From positions 30,010,531 through 30,074,530 of the forward strand of contig NC_088910.1 in assembly GCF_963576675.1 (NCBI RefSeq): a stretch of 64,000 nt of DNA, given 5' to 3'. This DNA comes from Euphorbia lathyris (lineage: Eukaryota > Streptophyta > Magnoliopsida > Malpighiales > Euphorbiaceae). The number at the start of each line of letters is the position of its first letter. The first letter of the stretch is position 1. The notes beneath the pieces are model-generated. The model did no database searches and was not told the DNA's origin. It worked only from the letters and a program-made list of their open reading frames with translations. Shown here in pieces: positions 23,243-34,808 of the stretch. Position numbers and translations under genes: made by a program.

Positions 23243-24590
23243 TGTTGGTCCCTTGTAAGGTTGCAAATATAGTTCCAAGGGGGGATTAGGAACTATTTGA
23301 CCTTTTTAATGGATTAGGGCAAATTTCTTTTTCTTAAGAAAATATTATATGACAGCGGCGCTGATCAATCGACAAGACACTGGCTTAGTCAACTAGTGAC
23401 TAGGTCAGTTTCGTTGCTTAGGTCAGGAAATAGCACTTGGAGTCTATTCCTGAACTAATTCGTTGACAGCGCACAACTCAGCATGACCTCTTTTACTTGG
23501 TCAGTTTTAGTTTGTTTTAAGCAAGCAATATAAATAAGGAGTTAAGGTTTAGAAATACTTCACTCAGCAGATTTATCCAGGTTCGGCTTCTTCCAAGCCT
23601 ACGTCCTGTCCCCGGAACACTTCCGAGATTTCAAATCCTCTACTGAGCTCTTTAAAGGTAGAGCCTCAAACCTTTTACAATATCAGCAATTGAGTATGAC
23701 AAGAGTACCTTCCTCTATACTTCTACTCAATCCTAATCTCTCCGCTGAGTACTTAAAACCGAGTACTCAGCCTCTCCTTTCTATTCCTAGAAATGATTAA
23801 GATTTGTCCTAAACAACAATTGCTAGAACACCTTAGATGATTGAGGATCAATCACTCTAGACTTTTACACAAATGAATAAGCTTGTGGTGTAAGAATTTG
23901 CTTTGCTTTTGATGGAGAACTTTTTGTACACGTTTGGTCAGCGTAACGGCTTTTGCTCAAAGTTCTCTATTGAATGTGGATTCTGAATGCTCTATTTATA
24001 GAGAGCTGTGAGAGCTTCTGGTTATTTCGAATTTCGAAATAACCGTTGAAGGAAAACGGCTTCATGTCGCTTTCACTCAGTCTGTTCAGCAGTTCTCTTA
24101 GCCAATCAGATTCCAGCATCTTCTGTTCTTCGGTCAGTGTGGCAGTATGTTCCTCCAAATCGGGTAATGTCAAACAGACAGCTTCCTGCGTCTTCTGTTC
24201 TTTACCAACAGAGGAAATACTTGGTCCGGAAGTTGCTTTGTAGTCAGCGGCTGTCTTGTACGTTTTGTCGAGACAGCTCAACAGCTTCATACCGAAGTTG
24301 TCTACGTGGATCTTCTCGATCCTTCATTGGTGAGCTGCGTTTCAATATTCAACGGCAGCGTTTTGAAACACGCGGGCTGAGTTGCCTTGGCCTTGTTTGA
24401 TTTGGGCTTTGACTTCCATATAGGGCTTGGGCCTTATGATCTTTATGTTTTATAACAATTATAAACTCAACATTGAACAAACACATTAGTAACAATAAAT
24501 CAAAGCATTTAAACTTAGTGTGTTGTAGAATATTTAATTTCACTTAATTAATTTTGTCAAATCAAAATCCTGTAGAAAGGTGTTTCAACA
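23243..24590 (-). repeat. 5' LTR of Sirevirus-like copy 2
   Basis: 1348 bp. It contains a perfect 12+1+12 inverted repeat (24020-24044) and the TATA box at 23992-24000 on the minus strand. Confidence 0.95.
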
Positions 24591-24965
24591 ATCGGCACCT
24601 AGGGGCTCTTATTAGCGGTTTTAACGCTGCAGTTAATTTTTGTGGGTTGTCTGAAGTGAAGATGGTGGGGCACCCGTTCACTTGGGAAAGAGGCCATGGT
24701 TCGGCTAATTACATTGAAGAGAAACTTGATGGAGTTCTGGCGTATGCGGATTGGTTATTGCGCTTCCCCTCGGTGTTAGTGTCTAATGAGGATCTCGCCT
24801 GTTCCGATCACTCGGCGCTAATATTATCATTAATAAATAACACGACGCAGATGAGGCACGACTTTCATTTTGAGAACGCCTGGTTAGGAGAGGCGGACTG
24901 TGAAGCTCATGTTCGTGCAGCGTGGGGAAACTCTTCAAGCTCCGATTTATTGCAGCGGAAGCTCA

Positions 24966-25096
24966 GAACACTACAGTTTCTATAGAGAACCTTAAACGTT
25001 GCGGTTATATGGTTATATGAACCTAACAAAACACTATATTTCATGCGGTTTGCAGTGAAACGCTAAACGCTCCTCCAAAAAACTGAAACAAACACA
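24966..25096. mobile_element. Truncated MITE, 'GTGTTTGTTTCAG' family
   Basis: In reverse complement it matches the left end of the element at 55588-56507 over about 130 bp (shared words ggaggagcgtttagcgtttcac and caaaccgca). Only one terminus, at about 25096, is present. The other end is fused to the broken LINE, so a deletion removed the second half together with the LINE 3' end. Confidence 0.65.
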
Positions 25097-25104
25097 CTTT
25101 CACT

Positions 25105-25395
25105 CTATTGTTTCCGCAAATATTTTGTCTCATATAACTCTTAGCAGATATACCTTTAAATTTTAATTTCTCCAATTATTTATATCGAATTTTAATTATT
25201 TTATGAGTAAAATATTTATTTATTTTGTCAGAAAAAAATATATATCAAAAGAATTGTTCTCATGATTTAGTTGAATATTGTATTCCTGTAGTTATCATGT
25301 GGAATATTTTATGTTTTATAGGCCATTACTATATTTGTTGTGAACAAATAAATAAATAGTAAATATAAATAATTATTAAGTCAAAGATAACCTAT
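25105..25395. repeat. Dispersed repeat, right copy (empty site for two MITEs)
   Basis: About 95% identical to 1655-2699 minus its two MITEs. The junctions at ctcata-taa-ctc (about 25133) and at aatattttatg (about 25309) give the pre-insertion sequence of both MITEs. Confidence 0.85.
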
Positions 25396-26405
25396 ATAAG
25401 AATCTTTTAGTAGTAAGCACAGTTTAAAATTAAGGGCCTTTGGATCGTTTAGGTGTTCTAAATCGAGAATTTATCCGATTTTCTTCGATTAGTTTCTCTT
25501 GATGTTTTTTTTACCCTATAGGTGATTTTTAGCTGTCTGGATTACCTAAATGACGATGAACAAAAACGTTTTATTATTATTATTATTATTATTTTACTTA
25601 ATTCTATTTTACTTTTGAACATTATCGTCCGGTTATTCGTAAATTTTGTTTATTATTTTCAAATATTTTGGTTTAATTGCATTCTCTATTTGTTTTCAAG
25701 ATTAAAACTTTAAAGACATTCTTTAATAACTTTTGATGAACAATATTACTTACGAACATTATATTTTAGTTGTTTGCGTTGTTAAAATGATATTGTTATT
25801 GAAATATTGATTCTCGATACTAATCTCCGATTAATCTTTAAAAATCATATATGTCCAACTAGTGCTTGATATTTTTTACAATAGTCACATAAGTACAAAC
25901 TCGTTCTGAATTATATTCGTTATCTTGCTGTTTGGTAGGATATCAGAATTAGTCATTTCATGACTAATTGCGGATAAAACAAAATCAAAAGGCTGAACAA
26001 TCTGTTCACTTCTTCTGTTTTTTTTTTATGACAGTAGACTCATATTTTCGAATTCTAAGCTTGAAAGCTAGGTGTTCCTTCATCAAATAATTAAGAAAAT
26101 AGGAAAAATTAAAATACACATAAAATTATCATATGTATTATCTATATAGGCTGGACACCATCATCAATCAATAATATACAAATATATATTTATTAGGATG
26201 ATCATCATCATTTTTGACAAAGAAATAATAAATATAAATTCTGAGTATATACTTGTTAAAATTCTTTGAGTTGACCATTGTATTATAATTTTAACACATT
26301 TAGCATGAAACTTGTAAGGTATGTTCTCTAATTTAATTTTGTTTATACGGTATTAAAGTCTTTTAGACAAGGCTCAGTTTGCTAACAACTTTCGACACTT
26401 AAAAT
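25396..26405. other. AT-rich intergenic DNA, no gene seen
   Basis: About 1 kb of AT-rich sequence with a (TTA)n microsatellite at 25569-25593. The ORF at 25522-25713 is low-complexity Ile/Leu/Phe and not credible. I see no conserved domain or RNA gene. Confidence 0.7.
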
Positions 26406-26408
26406 TAA

Positions 26409-26830
26409 TATATTAAGGATCTGTTTGGTACATTGCAATGTAATGAAATGTGTAATGTAATGGAATAATAATTGCATTACCATGTTTGGTTGGCAAATTT
26501 TAATAAAATTGATAAAATTCAATTATCATTACAATACGTATGTTTATATTAGTTAAATATAATTTTCATTCTTATTTTGTATTTTTCGTTCTTCGCATTT
26601 TCGTATTTTCATGTTTTTTCCATTTCTAGTTTTTCTCATTTTTCCTTTTTTTTTCATTTTCGTGTTTTTTCTCGTTTTCCCGTTATCATGTTTTTCATAT
26701 TTTTTCTCGTTTTTATGTTTTTTCACATTTTCGTTTTTGCATTTTTTTTCTCGTTTTCGATTTTTTTACTTTTTCGTATTTTTTCGGTTTTTATGTTTTC
26801 ATGTTTTTTCCGTATTTCGTCATTAATAAT
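26409..26830. repeat. MITE-like end followed by a TTTTTCGTNTTTTCATG-type minisatellite
   Basis: Starts ggatctgtttggtacattgc with 'gtaatggaat...attaccatgtttggttgg', shared with 51362-51470, and passes into about 250 bp of degenerate tandem words such as ttttcgtattttcatg. The Phe-rich ORFs here (26577-26882) are a by-product of the T-rich repeat. Confidence 0.55.
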
Positions 26831-28323
26831 AAAAAAATATAAGGCTAATATTCACACCTATTTCGTAATTTCTATTATATAAATTTGTAAAGAAAAATGG
26901 AATAATGTAATGATGATTTGATTTAACTCTTTTAAACCTACTTAAAATGATATATATATTTCAATTTATTATAGATATTTTTTCTATGTTGTTTTTTTTT
27001 CCCTATTATAGGTTTTTTTTTTTTAATGTTTTCTACGTAAGAGTGACAAGTTGATCAAACTTTTGTTGTATCAAGGAAGCCCGTTAGCAAATACAAAACC
27101 CAAAATAATGTGTTAAAAAACAAAAATTTATGTTGTGGGCATGAGTTTCCAGGTGTACTGCAATTGGGATGTTTTATTTTACCAACGCGTGTTGATTGGA
27201 TGTAATAAATCAGAAAGTCAACAAAATATAGGAATGTCAAACACGCATATTATGAAAAAGAGAAGTGGCAGCTGGCAATATTAGATAGGTTGAACCTACT
27301 TCCTTTAGAATATTATGTCAATGAATAATTCAATCGCGGTGTCCCTTAAAACATAGACTCATCCAATCCAATCCAACCATTAACTGGATAACGGCGCACG
27401 CCCACTGTAAAGACGTGTTTTTTTTAAAGGTTGCAGCCTCTAAATTGCAAACTATAAATTAAACATATTTCTATGGTATCTATCAATAATTTGAGCTTTA
27501 TATACAAAATTCATTCTCAAAATGCCATTTTATTTCTTAAAATTGCAATTATGCAAAATAAAAATGGGATAATAATGTATTACATTTTAGTATTTCGGCA
27601 CTTCTGGAAAAAAAAAAAAAGAATTACCACATGTCCTATAAGCTGAGTAAATGGATAAAGTGGTATACTTAATTTTCAAAGCTGAGAATAATTGCTAAGG
27701 TGTACTACGGTGGGGCTTCATTCAATAACAGAAATTTCCTGCAAAACGTGCAATATTCTCTTTAATTTGGCAACTTCTTTGCTTTTGCCTTTTCTTCTTT
27801 ACATAAGAGCACTTGTAATTGTTTTAATAATTTGATTTTCTCCTAAAATTTTGTAGATGTATCGTATCAAAATATAATTTGAACAAATTGAAACACAGAA
27901 TTAATATATAACTTTAAATAAATTTAACGGGCCAATATATAAGTTTGGATAAGTTTATGGAATTAAATAAAACATCTTCAATCAATTGATATATATGATC
28001 TAAAACAAAAACACCTTAATATATTAAGTTTCTCAACAATAAATGAATGTGCAATACGATCATGTATTTAAATTTAGTAATAAATGTACAATATATTAAC
28101 CAAATAAAATAAATATTTTTTTTTTGTAGGAAAAAGTTTAGGTAAGGGTAATAAAATAAATACTTTTAAAGTTTAACGAAAAGGATTATGTAATATTTTC
28201 TTTAAACTATATATTTCTAATCAGATAATATCAAATTAGAAAATTCTAAGATTTAAAATATATCCATTCAATTTTATCAACTTAACATCTTTTCTTACAA
28301 ACTCAATTTACGTTGTCAACTAT
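26831..28323. other. AT-rich intergenic DNA, no gene seen
   Basis: About 1.5 kb with homopolymer A and T runs and no supported ORF. Nothing recognisable as a promoter or RNA gene. Confidence 0.7.
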
Positions 28324-28735
28324 GGTCATGTTTGACAAATAGCTGTTAACTAATTACATTTTTTGTTACTTGATTTGACTAACTGATTTGATTAACTGAT
28401 TACCTTTTTAGTTAGCTAATTTGATGAGCTGATTGTGTGAACTTGTTTGGTAAAACTTAACTAATTGCTAATAGCTGTTTATGTAAAATGACAAATAAAG
28501 ACATTTATTTGGAATGAAATAGTGTTAATTAGGAGTAAAAATGTCCATAAAAAGAGATGGAGCAATAAATTAATTGAAAAAACTCTTAAAATGAGCTTTT
28601 TTCCAAATTAGCTTTTTGAATCGAATAAACTCTTTCAAGCCTCTTTTCACCAAATACCACTATTAGAAGTTTGACTAGTCAAAACTTTTAAAGTGTCTCA
28701 AACCTCTATGTGTTACTCCAAAAACCAAACAGGCC
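28324..28735. mobile_element. Diverged Harbinger-type MITE, relative of 2185-2611
   Basis: The ends ggtcatgtttgacaaatagc and ccaaacaggcc, and internal matches (ttgattaactgatt, gtttggtaaa, ttaattgaaaaaactc) follow the 427-bp element over its whole length at clearly lower identity. The flanking trinucleotides tat and ttt no longer match. It lies about 380 bp upstream of the pectin methylesterase start codon. Confidence 0.75.
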
Positions 28736-29050
28736 TTTAAACTATAATCTGTAAATAAATTACGTAAAAACTTATTATGCTATATATAATATAGTTGAAT
28801 CAAAATAAAATTATAAGAGCATTTAAAAATTATTTTTGTACCTGCTATATATTTAGGTATCATGCAAAATCATTTACGTTTTATTAGAAATATAAAAGTC
28901 AAGAAGAAAATTCTAATAAGACAAGACAAAAGAACCTTAATTACTGCATATTTTATTTCCATATCAAATAAAAATTGTTTAATCAACAACATATATCATT
29001 ATCATCATTGGTCAACCAAATACCAACTCAATATTCTCCTTAATCTCTCC

Positions 29051-29059
29051 TATATAAAC
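29051..29059 (+). promoter_or_regulatory. TATA box of the pectin methylesterase gene
   Basis: tatataaac about 60 bp before the ATG. The leader after it is A/C-rich without upstream ATGs (cacaacctagacatcatcaa), typical of a plant 5' UTR. Confidence 0.65.
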
Positions 29060-29114
29060 CCCCATATTCCACAACCTAGACATCATCAACAAAACATCAT
29101 AAGCTCAATCAAAA

Positions 29115-30442
29115 ATGACAACAAAGCTCATACTCTTTGTCCTAACCATCTCTCTTTTCTCATTTCTCTCACTACAATCAGCATTTTCATCCGAAGAAAT
29201 AAACAAATTATGCAATCAAACCCCAAACCCGGAGCCATGCAAATATTTCATGAACCAAAATCCAAACCATTTCCAACCCAACCATAACTCCGATTACCGG
29301 AAAATGGCCACCGATTTAGCCTTACAACGAGCCCTCGCTGCACAAAGTCACAACAAATACCTCGGCTCAAAATGCCGAAACCCCAAAGAAAAAGCTGCTT
29401 GGGCTGATTGCTTAAAGCTCTATCAAGACACCATTATCCAACTCAACAACACTTTAGAAAAAAAGTGCACCGATTATGACTCCCAAACATGGCTCAGCTC
29501 GGCTCTAACTAACATCGAAACATGTCGAACCGGGTTCGTTGAGCTTGGGGTTTCGGATTTCGTGTTTCCACTCATGTCTAATAATGTTTCTAAGTTGATA
29601 TGCAACACTCTGGCTTTGAAAAATGGGTCGTCGGCGGTGAAGCCGGAGACTTATAAAAGTGGGTTTCCGAGTTGGGTAAGTGGTGGTGATAGGAAGCTGT
29701 TGCAGGCGGCTTCGGTGAGTCCTAACCTTGTGGTGGCTCAAGATGGTTCAGGGAATTATAAGACTATAAAAGAAGGGCTTGATGCGGCGGCCAAGAGGAG
29801 TGGGAGCGGGAGGTTTGTGATACGTATTAAGAGTGGGACTTATAGGGAGAACCTTGAAATTGGTAATGGGTTGACGAATATTATGTTGGTCGGAGATGGA
29901 TTGAGAAATACTATCATCACCGGAAGCCGGAGTGTTGGCGGTGGTTCTACTACTTTCAATTCTGCCACTGTTGGTAAGCAAGTTTTTTCTCTAATCCATT
30001 TAATGTTTTTTTTTTTTTTGTTATAACAAAATAAAAGAGTTATAATTTATTTTGTTATAATGTTTTTCATTTTCCTAATACATCTAAAGTCCCTTAAATT
30101 GTCTAAAAACAACAACCGACCCCGAATTTAAAAATGTTACAACTAAAAACTTATTTATTTGGAATAAATAACATTCAAATACAACATTACAACACGTGAT
30201 AGTAGGAATTAGTTCTAATGTTTAGAAATTTCAATCGCATGCTGTCACGTGATATTTAAAGGGTAGTGGTAGTGTTTTAAAGTTAAAGATTTGTACAATT
30301 TAAATTTAAAGAGTTTGGGGGGCATAATAAATTCTAATTGCTCTTATTTTATTTTATTGTGGAAGGCAAAAATTAAGTTAGCTCTTCTAAAATTAGTTTA
30401 AGTGTAAAGAATACTCATTTTTAAACCCGTTAATTAATCAGA

Positions 30443-30497
<55 letters not shown>

Positions 30498-30767
30498 TGG
30501 TGTTTATTATTCAAAAGAGTCACCCTCTAAATTTCATTGACATGTTCAATTAAAAAAATCAACTTTTGAAAAATAATTTTTTATTGATTTCCTCTTAAAT
30601 TACTTTACCATATAATTGTTTAGAAAATTTCAAATTCTAGCATTTTTAAAGTAGGAGAAATGTTAAGTACATTGAAATTTTTCAGATAATGAAATTAATT
30701 AGAGTTGATTTTTTTTTTTTTGGGGAAAAATAGAGAATTTTCTAAAGACGGGGAAGAAACTGCTGTG

Positions 30768-30799
<32 letters not shown>

Positions 30800-31754
30800 T
30801 GTCAAAATCTCTATTTCTGATTATTTAGTTACCAAAAAAAAAACGTTAGTTTGAACATTTGAGTGCCGGTTGGGAGAAGTAAAGAAAAAAATGTATTACA
30901 TCTTGTGAACGGTCAGAGTAAAAAACATATTCTATAATCTAGAATATTTCGATTTTTTTTTTTTTTTGAATGCTAGAATATTTCGATTTTTTTTCTTCTT
31001 AAAATGGTAATTTTATGTAAATAGTAGTACTATATACTAACATGCATGAAATGAATTAATTTCAGCCGTAACCGGAGATGGATTTATCGCCCGAGGCATA
31101 ACATTCCGAAACACAGCCGGACCCTCAAACCACCAAGCAGTAGCACTCCGATCAGGCTCCGACCTCTCAGTATTCTACCGGTGCGGCTTCGAAGGTTACC
31201 AAGACACTTTATACGTCCACTCCCAAAGACAATTCTACAAAGAATGTTACATCTACGGAACAGTAGACTTCATCTTCGGCAACGCCGCTGTCGTTTTACA
31301 AAACTGCATGATCTACGCCAGAAGACCAATGGCCCAACAGAAAAATGTGGTAACAGCACAGGGAAGAACAGACCCAAATCAAAACACCGGAATTTCAATC
31401 CATAATTCTCGAGTCATGGCTGCACCTGATCTTGTACCGGTTTTAAGTTCATTTAAAACTTTTCTGGGTCGGCCATGGAAGCTGTATTCTCGCACTGTTT
31501 ATATGAAAACTTACCTTGATTCTTTGGTGGATCCTGCTGGGTGGCTCGAGTGGGATGGTGATTTTGCTTTGAGTACTCTTTATTATGGAGAATATGGGAA
31601 TAGTGGACCTAGTGCTTCTACTGGTGGAAGAGTTAAGTGGGGTGGTTATAAGGTTATTACTAGCTCGGAAGCTTCTCGGTTTACTGTTAGTAATTTTATT
31701 GCTGGTGGTTCTTGGTTGCCGGCGACTGGCGTTCCTTTCACTTCTGGTCTTTGA
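29115..31754 (+). CDS. Type I pectin methylesterase (PMEI-like pro-region plus pectinesterase domain), two exons
   Basis: De-esterifies cell-wall homogalacturonan, releasing methanol. Exons 29115-29973 and 31066-31754 join across a GT-AG intron to 515 residues. Residues 1-25 are a signal peptide (secretion to the wall). About 26-190 is a PMEI-like pro-region with its conserved Cys residues. The subtilase processing motif RKLL is at 193-196. About 200-515 is the catalytic domain: SGTYREN (240-246), Gln310 in QAVALR, YQDTLY with Asp333, VDFIFG with Asp354, GRPW with Arg422 and Trp424, and Cys326/Cys347 for the disulfide. All catalytic residues are present and no frame is broken. Intron position (after TV|AVTGDGF) and length fit family members. 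It has no neighbouring host gene. Confidence 0.96.
29974..31065 (+). other. Intron of the pectin methylesterase gene with two microsatellites
   Basis: Donor G|GTAAGC, acceptor TTTCAG. It contains (AT)24 at 30446-30493 and (AAT)11 at 30768-30800, plus long T runs. No ORF. Confidence 0.9.
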
Positions 31755-31908
31755 TTTTTATTTTTTATTTTTTGAATTCTGATTCAATTTGTACCTTTAT
31801 TTGTTCTTGTATTTAATTATTTGTTACTTCATGTAGTGATTTCTTTGTATAATCCAAAATAACAAAGATGATAAAATCTTTTTGAGTTTGTAACAACAAA
31901 AGAGAAGC

Positions 31909-31914
31909 AATAAA
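31909..31914 (+). terminator. Probable poly(A) signal of the pectin methylesterase gene
   Basis: aataaa about 155 bp after the stop codon, in T-rich DNA and only 35 bp before the next transposon begins. Confidence 0.4.
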
Positions 31915-31948
31915 TTTAATTTTTTTTAATTCAAAAATAAGCAGGAAT

Positions 31949-32784
31949 GAGAAATTATACTATACGCCCTGCACACCACGTTGGATTATGATGTGGTGTG
32001 CCACAGCCTATTAAAACACGACACCTGTTAAAAAAAATCCAGTTGGTATTTCCTCTTTAGGATGAAAATAGTCTGTGAAAAAACTCTGTTTCTCTCTCTT
32101 ATAAAAACTATTTCCGTCAATCACCGCTAAACGCTTGATTTTTCCGATGATCCCCTAGTTGATACAAAACTTGCTTAAAATTTGAGAAATATGAAATCTA
32201 ACAGTAGTGGAACTCATAAATATCACTCAATTTGACAGTGGTGTTCAATTTCTAAACCCATAAACTTTGCCAATCGATCCGGCATAAAATTGTGCTTGAA
32301 ACCACCATCACCAGATTTGTTACCTTGTGGCCCTTAATTGCTCCTTCCATTCACAAAGTGTCTGCGGAAATTGTTGGAACATTTTACAACTGGTCCTGAT
32401 GTTTTTGGATTTTGAAGGTCTGCATGTTTTTGGATTTCATGATATAAAATCAATTGAAACTCTTTCAAAATTTTAGATCCAAATTCTAGTTTTTGTTCAA
32501 TATGTATCAGATCTGGTGATAAAAAATCAAGCGGAGAAAGAAAGTTCCGGCGTGATTGTGGCAGGCTTAGGAGGCTATAAGGTTATGGTAAAATCAAGTG
32601 GTTGTTGGTGATTGACGGCGATAGTCTCCTATAAAGAAATAAAAAGGGTTTTTACAGACTATTTTCCATCTTAAAAAGAGACAATACCAGCTGGATTTTT
32701 TTTAACAGGTGTCAGTTTTTTATTTGCTATGGCACACCAAATCATAATCCAACGTGGTGTGCCTGGCATATAGTATAATTTCTC
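31949..32784. mobile_element. Long-TIR non-autonomous DNA transposon (836 bp, probably Mutator-like)
   Basis: Starts gagaaattatactatacgcc and ends with its inverse. The inverted arms run about 150-170 bp and share 'cacaccacgttggatta' and 'aggtgtc'. I could not find a matching target duplication, so the exact ends are uncertain by a few bases. No transposase ORF. It sits 195 bp after the pectin methylesterase stop codon. Confidence 0.7.
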
Positions 32785-33147
32785 TTCTAGAAGACCTAAT
32801 TTAAGGTGGTATCTAGGTGTATGATATATTAATCTAATATATCTATTTTGTTAATATATTTTTTTTGAAGAATTGTTAATAATTTTTAATTGCTTTATTT
32901 GAAAATTTTTTTATTGAAATCGTATTGTTTTGTATCTAAAGTTTAGATTAGCTTTTTTTCTAATATTGGTACTTATCATTAGTTAAGTTGGTACTTATAA
33001 TATTGGTAATTATATCTAAATAAAAATCATTAGTTGAGTTGAGACCTCACCGAAATCCATTCGGTTGAACAGTTTCAGACCTTTTTTTCCAAACTCATTT
33101 TGAACCGACGCGGTAATTAGTATAGTCTATATCAAGTAGTCACTTTT

Positions 33148-33473
33148 CTGATAATCTGGAGGCTATTAACAGGATTTCAGATAGCCAGGCTGTTTGTCTG
33201 AAGAGCCAGAATCTCATCAAAGCTATTTTGAGGCTTCGTCCTGCCTTTGAGTATCTTAATTTCTCCCTTAGGGAGCAAAACCGCGTGGCGGATCGCTTAG
33301 CAGCTGCTGGGCATGGGAGAATGTTAGGTGTTTCTACCCTCTCTGTTCCTCCTTCTTTTCTTTTGCCTTCTCTCCTAGAGGATAGGATTGGGGTCAGCCT
33401 TCCTAGACTGATCCCGGTGTAGGTTTTTTGTTGGTTTTGTTTTTTTCATTTCCTTTCTTACCAAAAAAAAAAA
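33148..33473 (+). mobile_element. 5'-truncated L1 LINE with 14-bp TSD and poly(A)
   Basis: The reading frame gives AINRISDSQAV, LREQNRVADRLAAAGH and a stop after GVSLPRLIPV: the C-terminal RNase H-like end of plant L1 ORF2. A poly(A) tail follows. aagtagtcactttt is repeated exactly at 33134-33147 and 33474-33487. This is a textbook target-primed insertion of only the last 326 bp. I cannot say whether it came from either of the other two LINEs. Confidence 0.9.
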
Positions 33474-33487
33474 AAGTAGTCACTTTT

Positions 33488-34808
33488 TTGATTTTAGAAT
33501 ATAATTGTGACTCAATTGATGATTTTTATTTAGTTTAGAGACCTGATTGATGATTTTAATACTTTAGAGTGCTAATTGATTTTAAAACTTTAGTTTAGGG
33601 ATCTAAATGGGGTAATGTCTTTATATTAACACACAAAACAGTCCTTTTTTTATTGTTCTATTTCTTTTTGCTAATATTTTATTATTATTATTATTATCAT
33701 AGCTCTAATTATGAGGAAAATATATTATATTTTCCTAATACTAATTACTAATATGTACTGGTTTCTTTACATTCCTAATCAATTAGATTTAACTAATAGA
33801 TTTAAAACCCATCACCTAATCCATAAACAGAAATTCTTCAAAAAAAAAAAAAATAATTCCATAAACAGAAACCGATAGATAATGGAAAAAAAACTGTAAA
33901 GAGAAAAATGAAGGTATAACTGCTGTATTTGATAAAATTAAAATAAATTATGCAGTTTATGATAAAATAAGTAAAAGAATTTATTTATTGATGTAATAAA
34001 AAGAGAACACATATTTAATTGTAAAATTAATATCAAACATGATGTTTGGTATAATTTTTTCAAGTTTTAATTAGAAGAGAATCCATTTAAAAGGTGCTTG
34101 ACGACCGATAAAATTAGACAACTATTAAAAAAGAAAACCATTTATTGGGAGAGCTTTATTCCTTTGGAGTAGGAGTGTAAAAAAATTTATCAACCCATTA
34201 AATATAATTAACCCAACATATTCAACTCATATTTTTTTTTTCTAATTGTTTGATTCATGAAATAAGTTGACCTATATAAAAAAATTTGATTAGATTGAAT
34301 TAAACTGGATTGAGTTGATTTTTTATTCAAATATTTGCATATATCTTTTTGTTCTTTCATTTTTAATTTAAGCTCAATATTTATTGGTTTTTCTTCAAAT
34401 TCCTTTTTTTTATAGAAAATTTTCAAATTTCAAACCATGATATACATGTGATTGAGTTGGTAGAATTTATGGATATTGCAAAATTGATTTTGCAAATATT
34501 TAAAAAAGGAAAGTTATTATCAAAATTGTTTTAGCAGTAGATTGATTGTTAAGGATGGAAACGGAGCAGTGTGAAGCGAGATTGCATTCCTCACTTCGTA
34601 CTCAACATTTACAGAGATGGGTTCGGGGGGAATTCCCATTAATGGTTTCAGAGATTTTTTTACTCCATTTTCGTCTATATAAGTCCCATGGATGACGAAG
34701 AATCCCAACCCATAAATAAAACCAAAATTCAAAATCTACTTTGTATATTAATTAGAAATAGTGATTTCGTAACACATATTAGATGGGAACTTTTTAGTGC
34801 TACTTATA
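33488..34808. other. AT-rich intergenic DNA, no gene seen
   Basis: It holds a (TTA)n run at about 33678-33698 and several poly-A tracts. A minus ORF at 34520-34732 shows no recognisable domain and I do not support it. Confidence 0.65.

Larger units (their letters stand above)
14253..24590 (-). mobile_element. Sirevirus-like Ty1/copia element, copy 2 (10.3 kb, TSD atcgg)
   Basis: LTRs at 14253-15600 and 23243-24590. atcgg flanks both sides (14248-14252 and 24591-24595). Reading on the minus strand: PBS 23229-23240, gag, pol with protease, integrase, RT and RNase H, a TATA box, ORF3, then three polypurine tracts. About a dozen differences between the LTRs (about 1%, counted by eye) make it younger than copy 1. 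The coding regions are full length but carry scattered stops and frameshifts. It inserted into the LINE in the opposite orientation to copy 1. Confidence 0.95.
2745..24965 (+). mobile_element. L1-type LINE, split into three pieces by two Sirevirus-like elements
   Basis: The pieces are about 2745-3425, 13277-14252 and 24596-24965. They join exactly at the target duplications of the two inserted LTR elements. Joined in order they give a 5' UTR, ORF1 (DUF4283-like RNA-binding protein with a zinc knuckle) and the start of ORF2 (endonuclease). The reverse transcriptase part is missing: the right piece stops at a truncated MITE at about 24966. No poly(A) end remains, so a deletion took the 3' half. 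The 5' boundary is approximate. Confidence 0.8.
13797..24965 (+). pseudogene. LINE ORF2, 5' part (AP-type endonuclease), interrupted
   Basis: It begins MRILSWNYWGLGN at 13797, 40 bp after the ORF1 stop. This is the start of the L1 endonuclease that nicks target DNA. The Cys usual in the 'WNCRGLGN' motif is Tyr here. A frame change occurs near 13950, then GGGLALFWK, FYGYPERARR and IMGDFYDLL (the catalytic Asn of GDFN is replaced by Tyr). Copy 2 of the Sirevirus splits it at 14253. It resumes at 24596 (FTWERGHGSANYIEEKLDG, SDHSALILSL) and breaks off near 24965. No reverse transcriptase remains. Confidence 0.85.

Noticed and set aside
1655..25395. The two direct copies of the 285-bp repeat as LTRs of one large element
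   Set aside because: The ends lack TG...CA, no PBS or PPT adjoins them, and the sequence between is a LINE and not an LTR-element interior.
26577..26882. Phe-rich ORFs that could look like membrane proteins
   Set aside because: They are the translation of a T-rich minisatellite, and overlapping frames give the same composition.
34520..34732. Minus ORF of 70 residues near the pogo-like element
   Set aside because: No recognisable domain, no promoter, and no related copy in the window.
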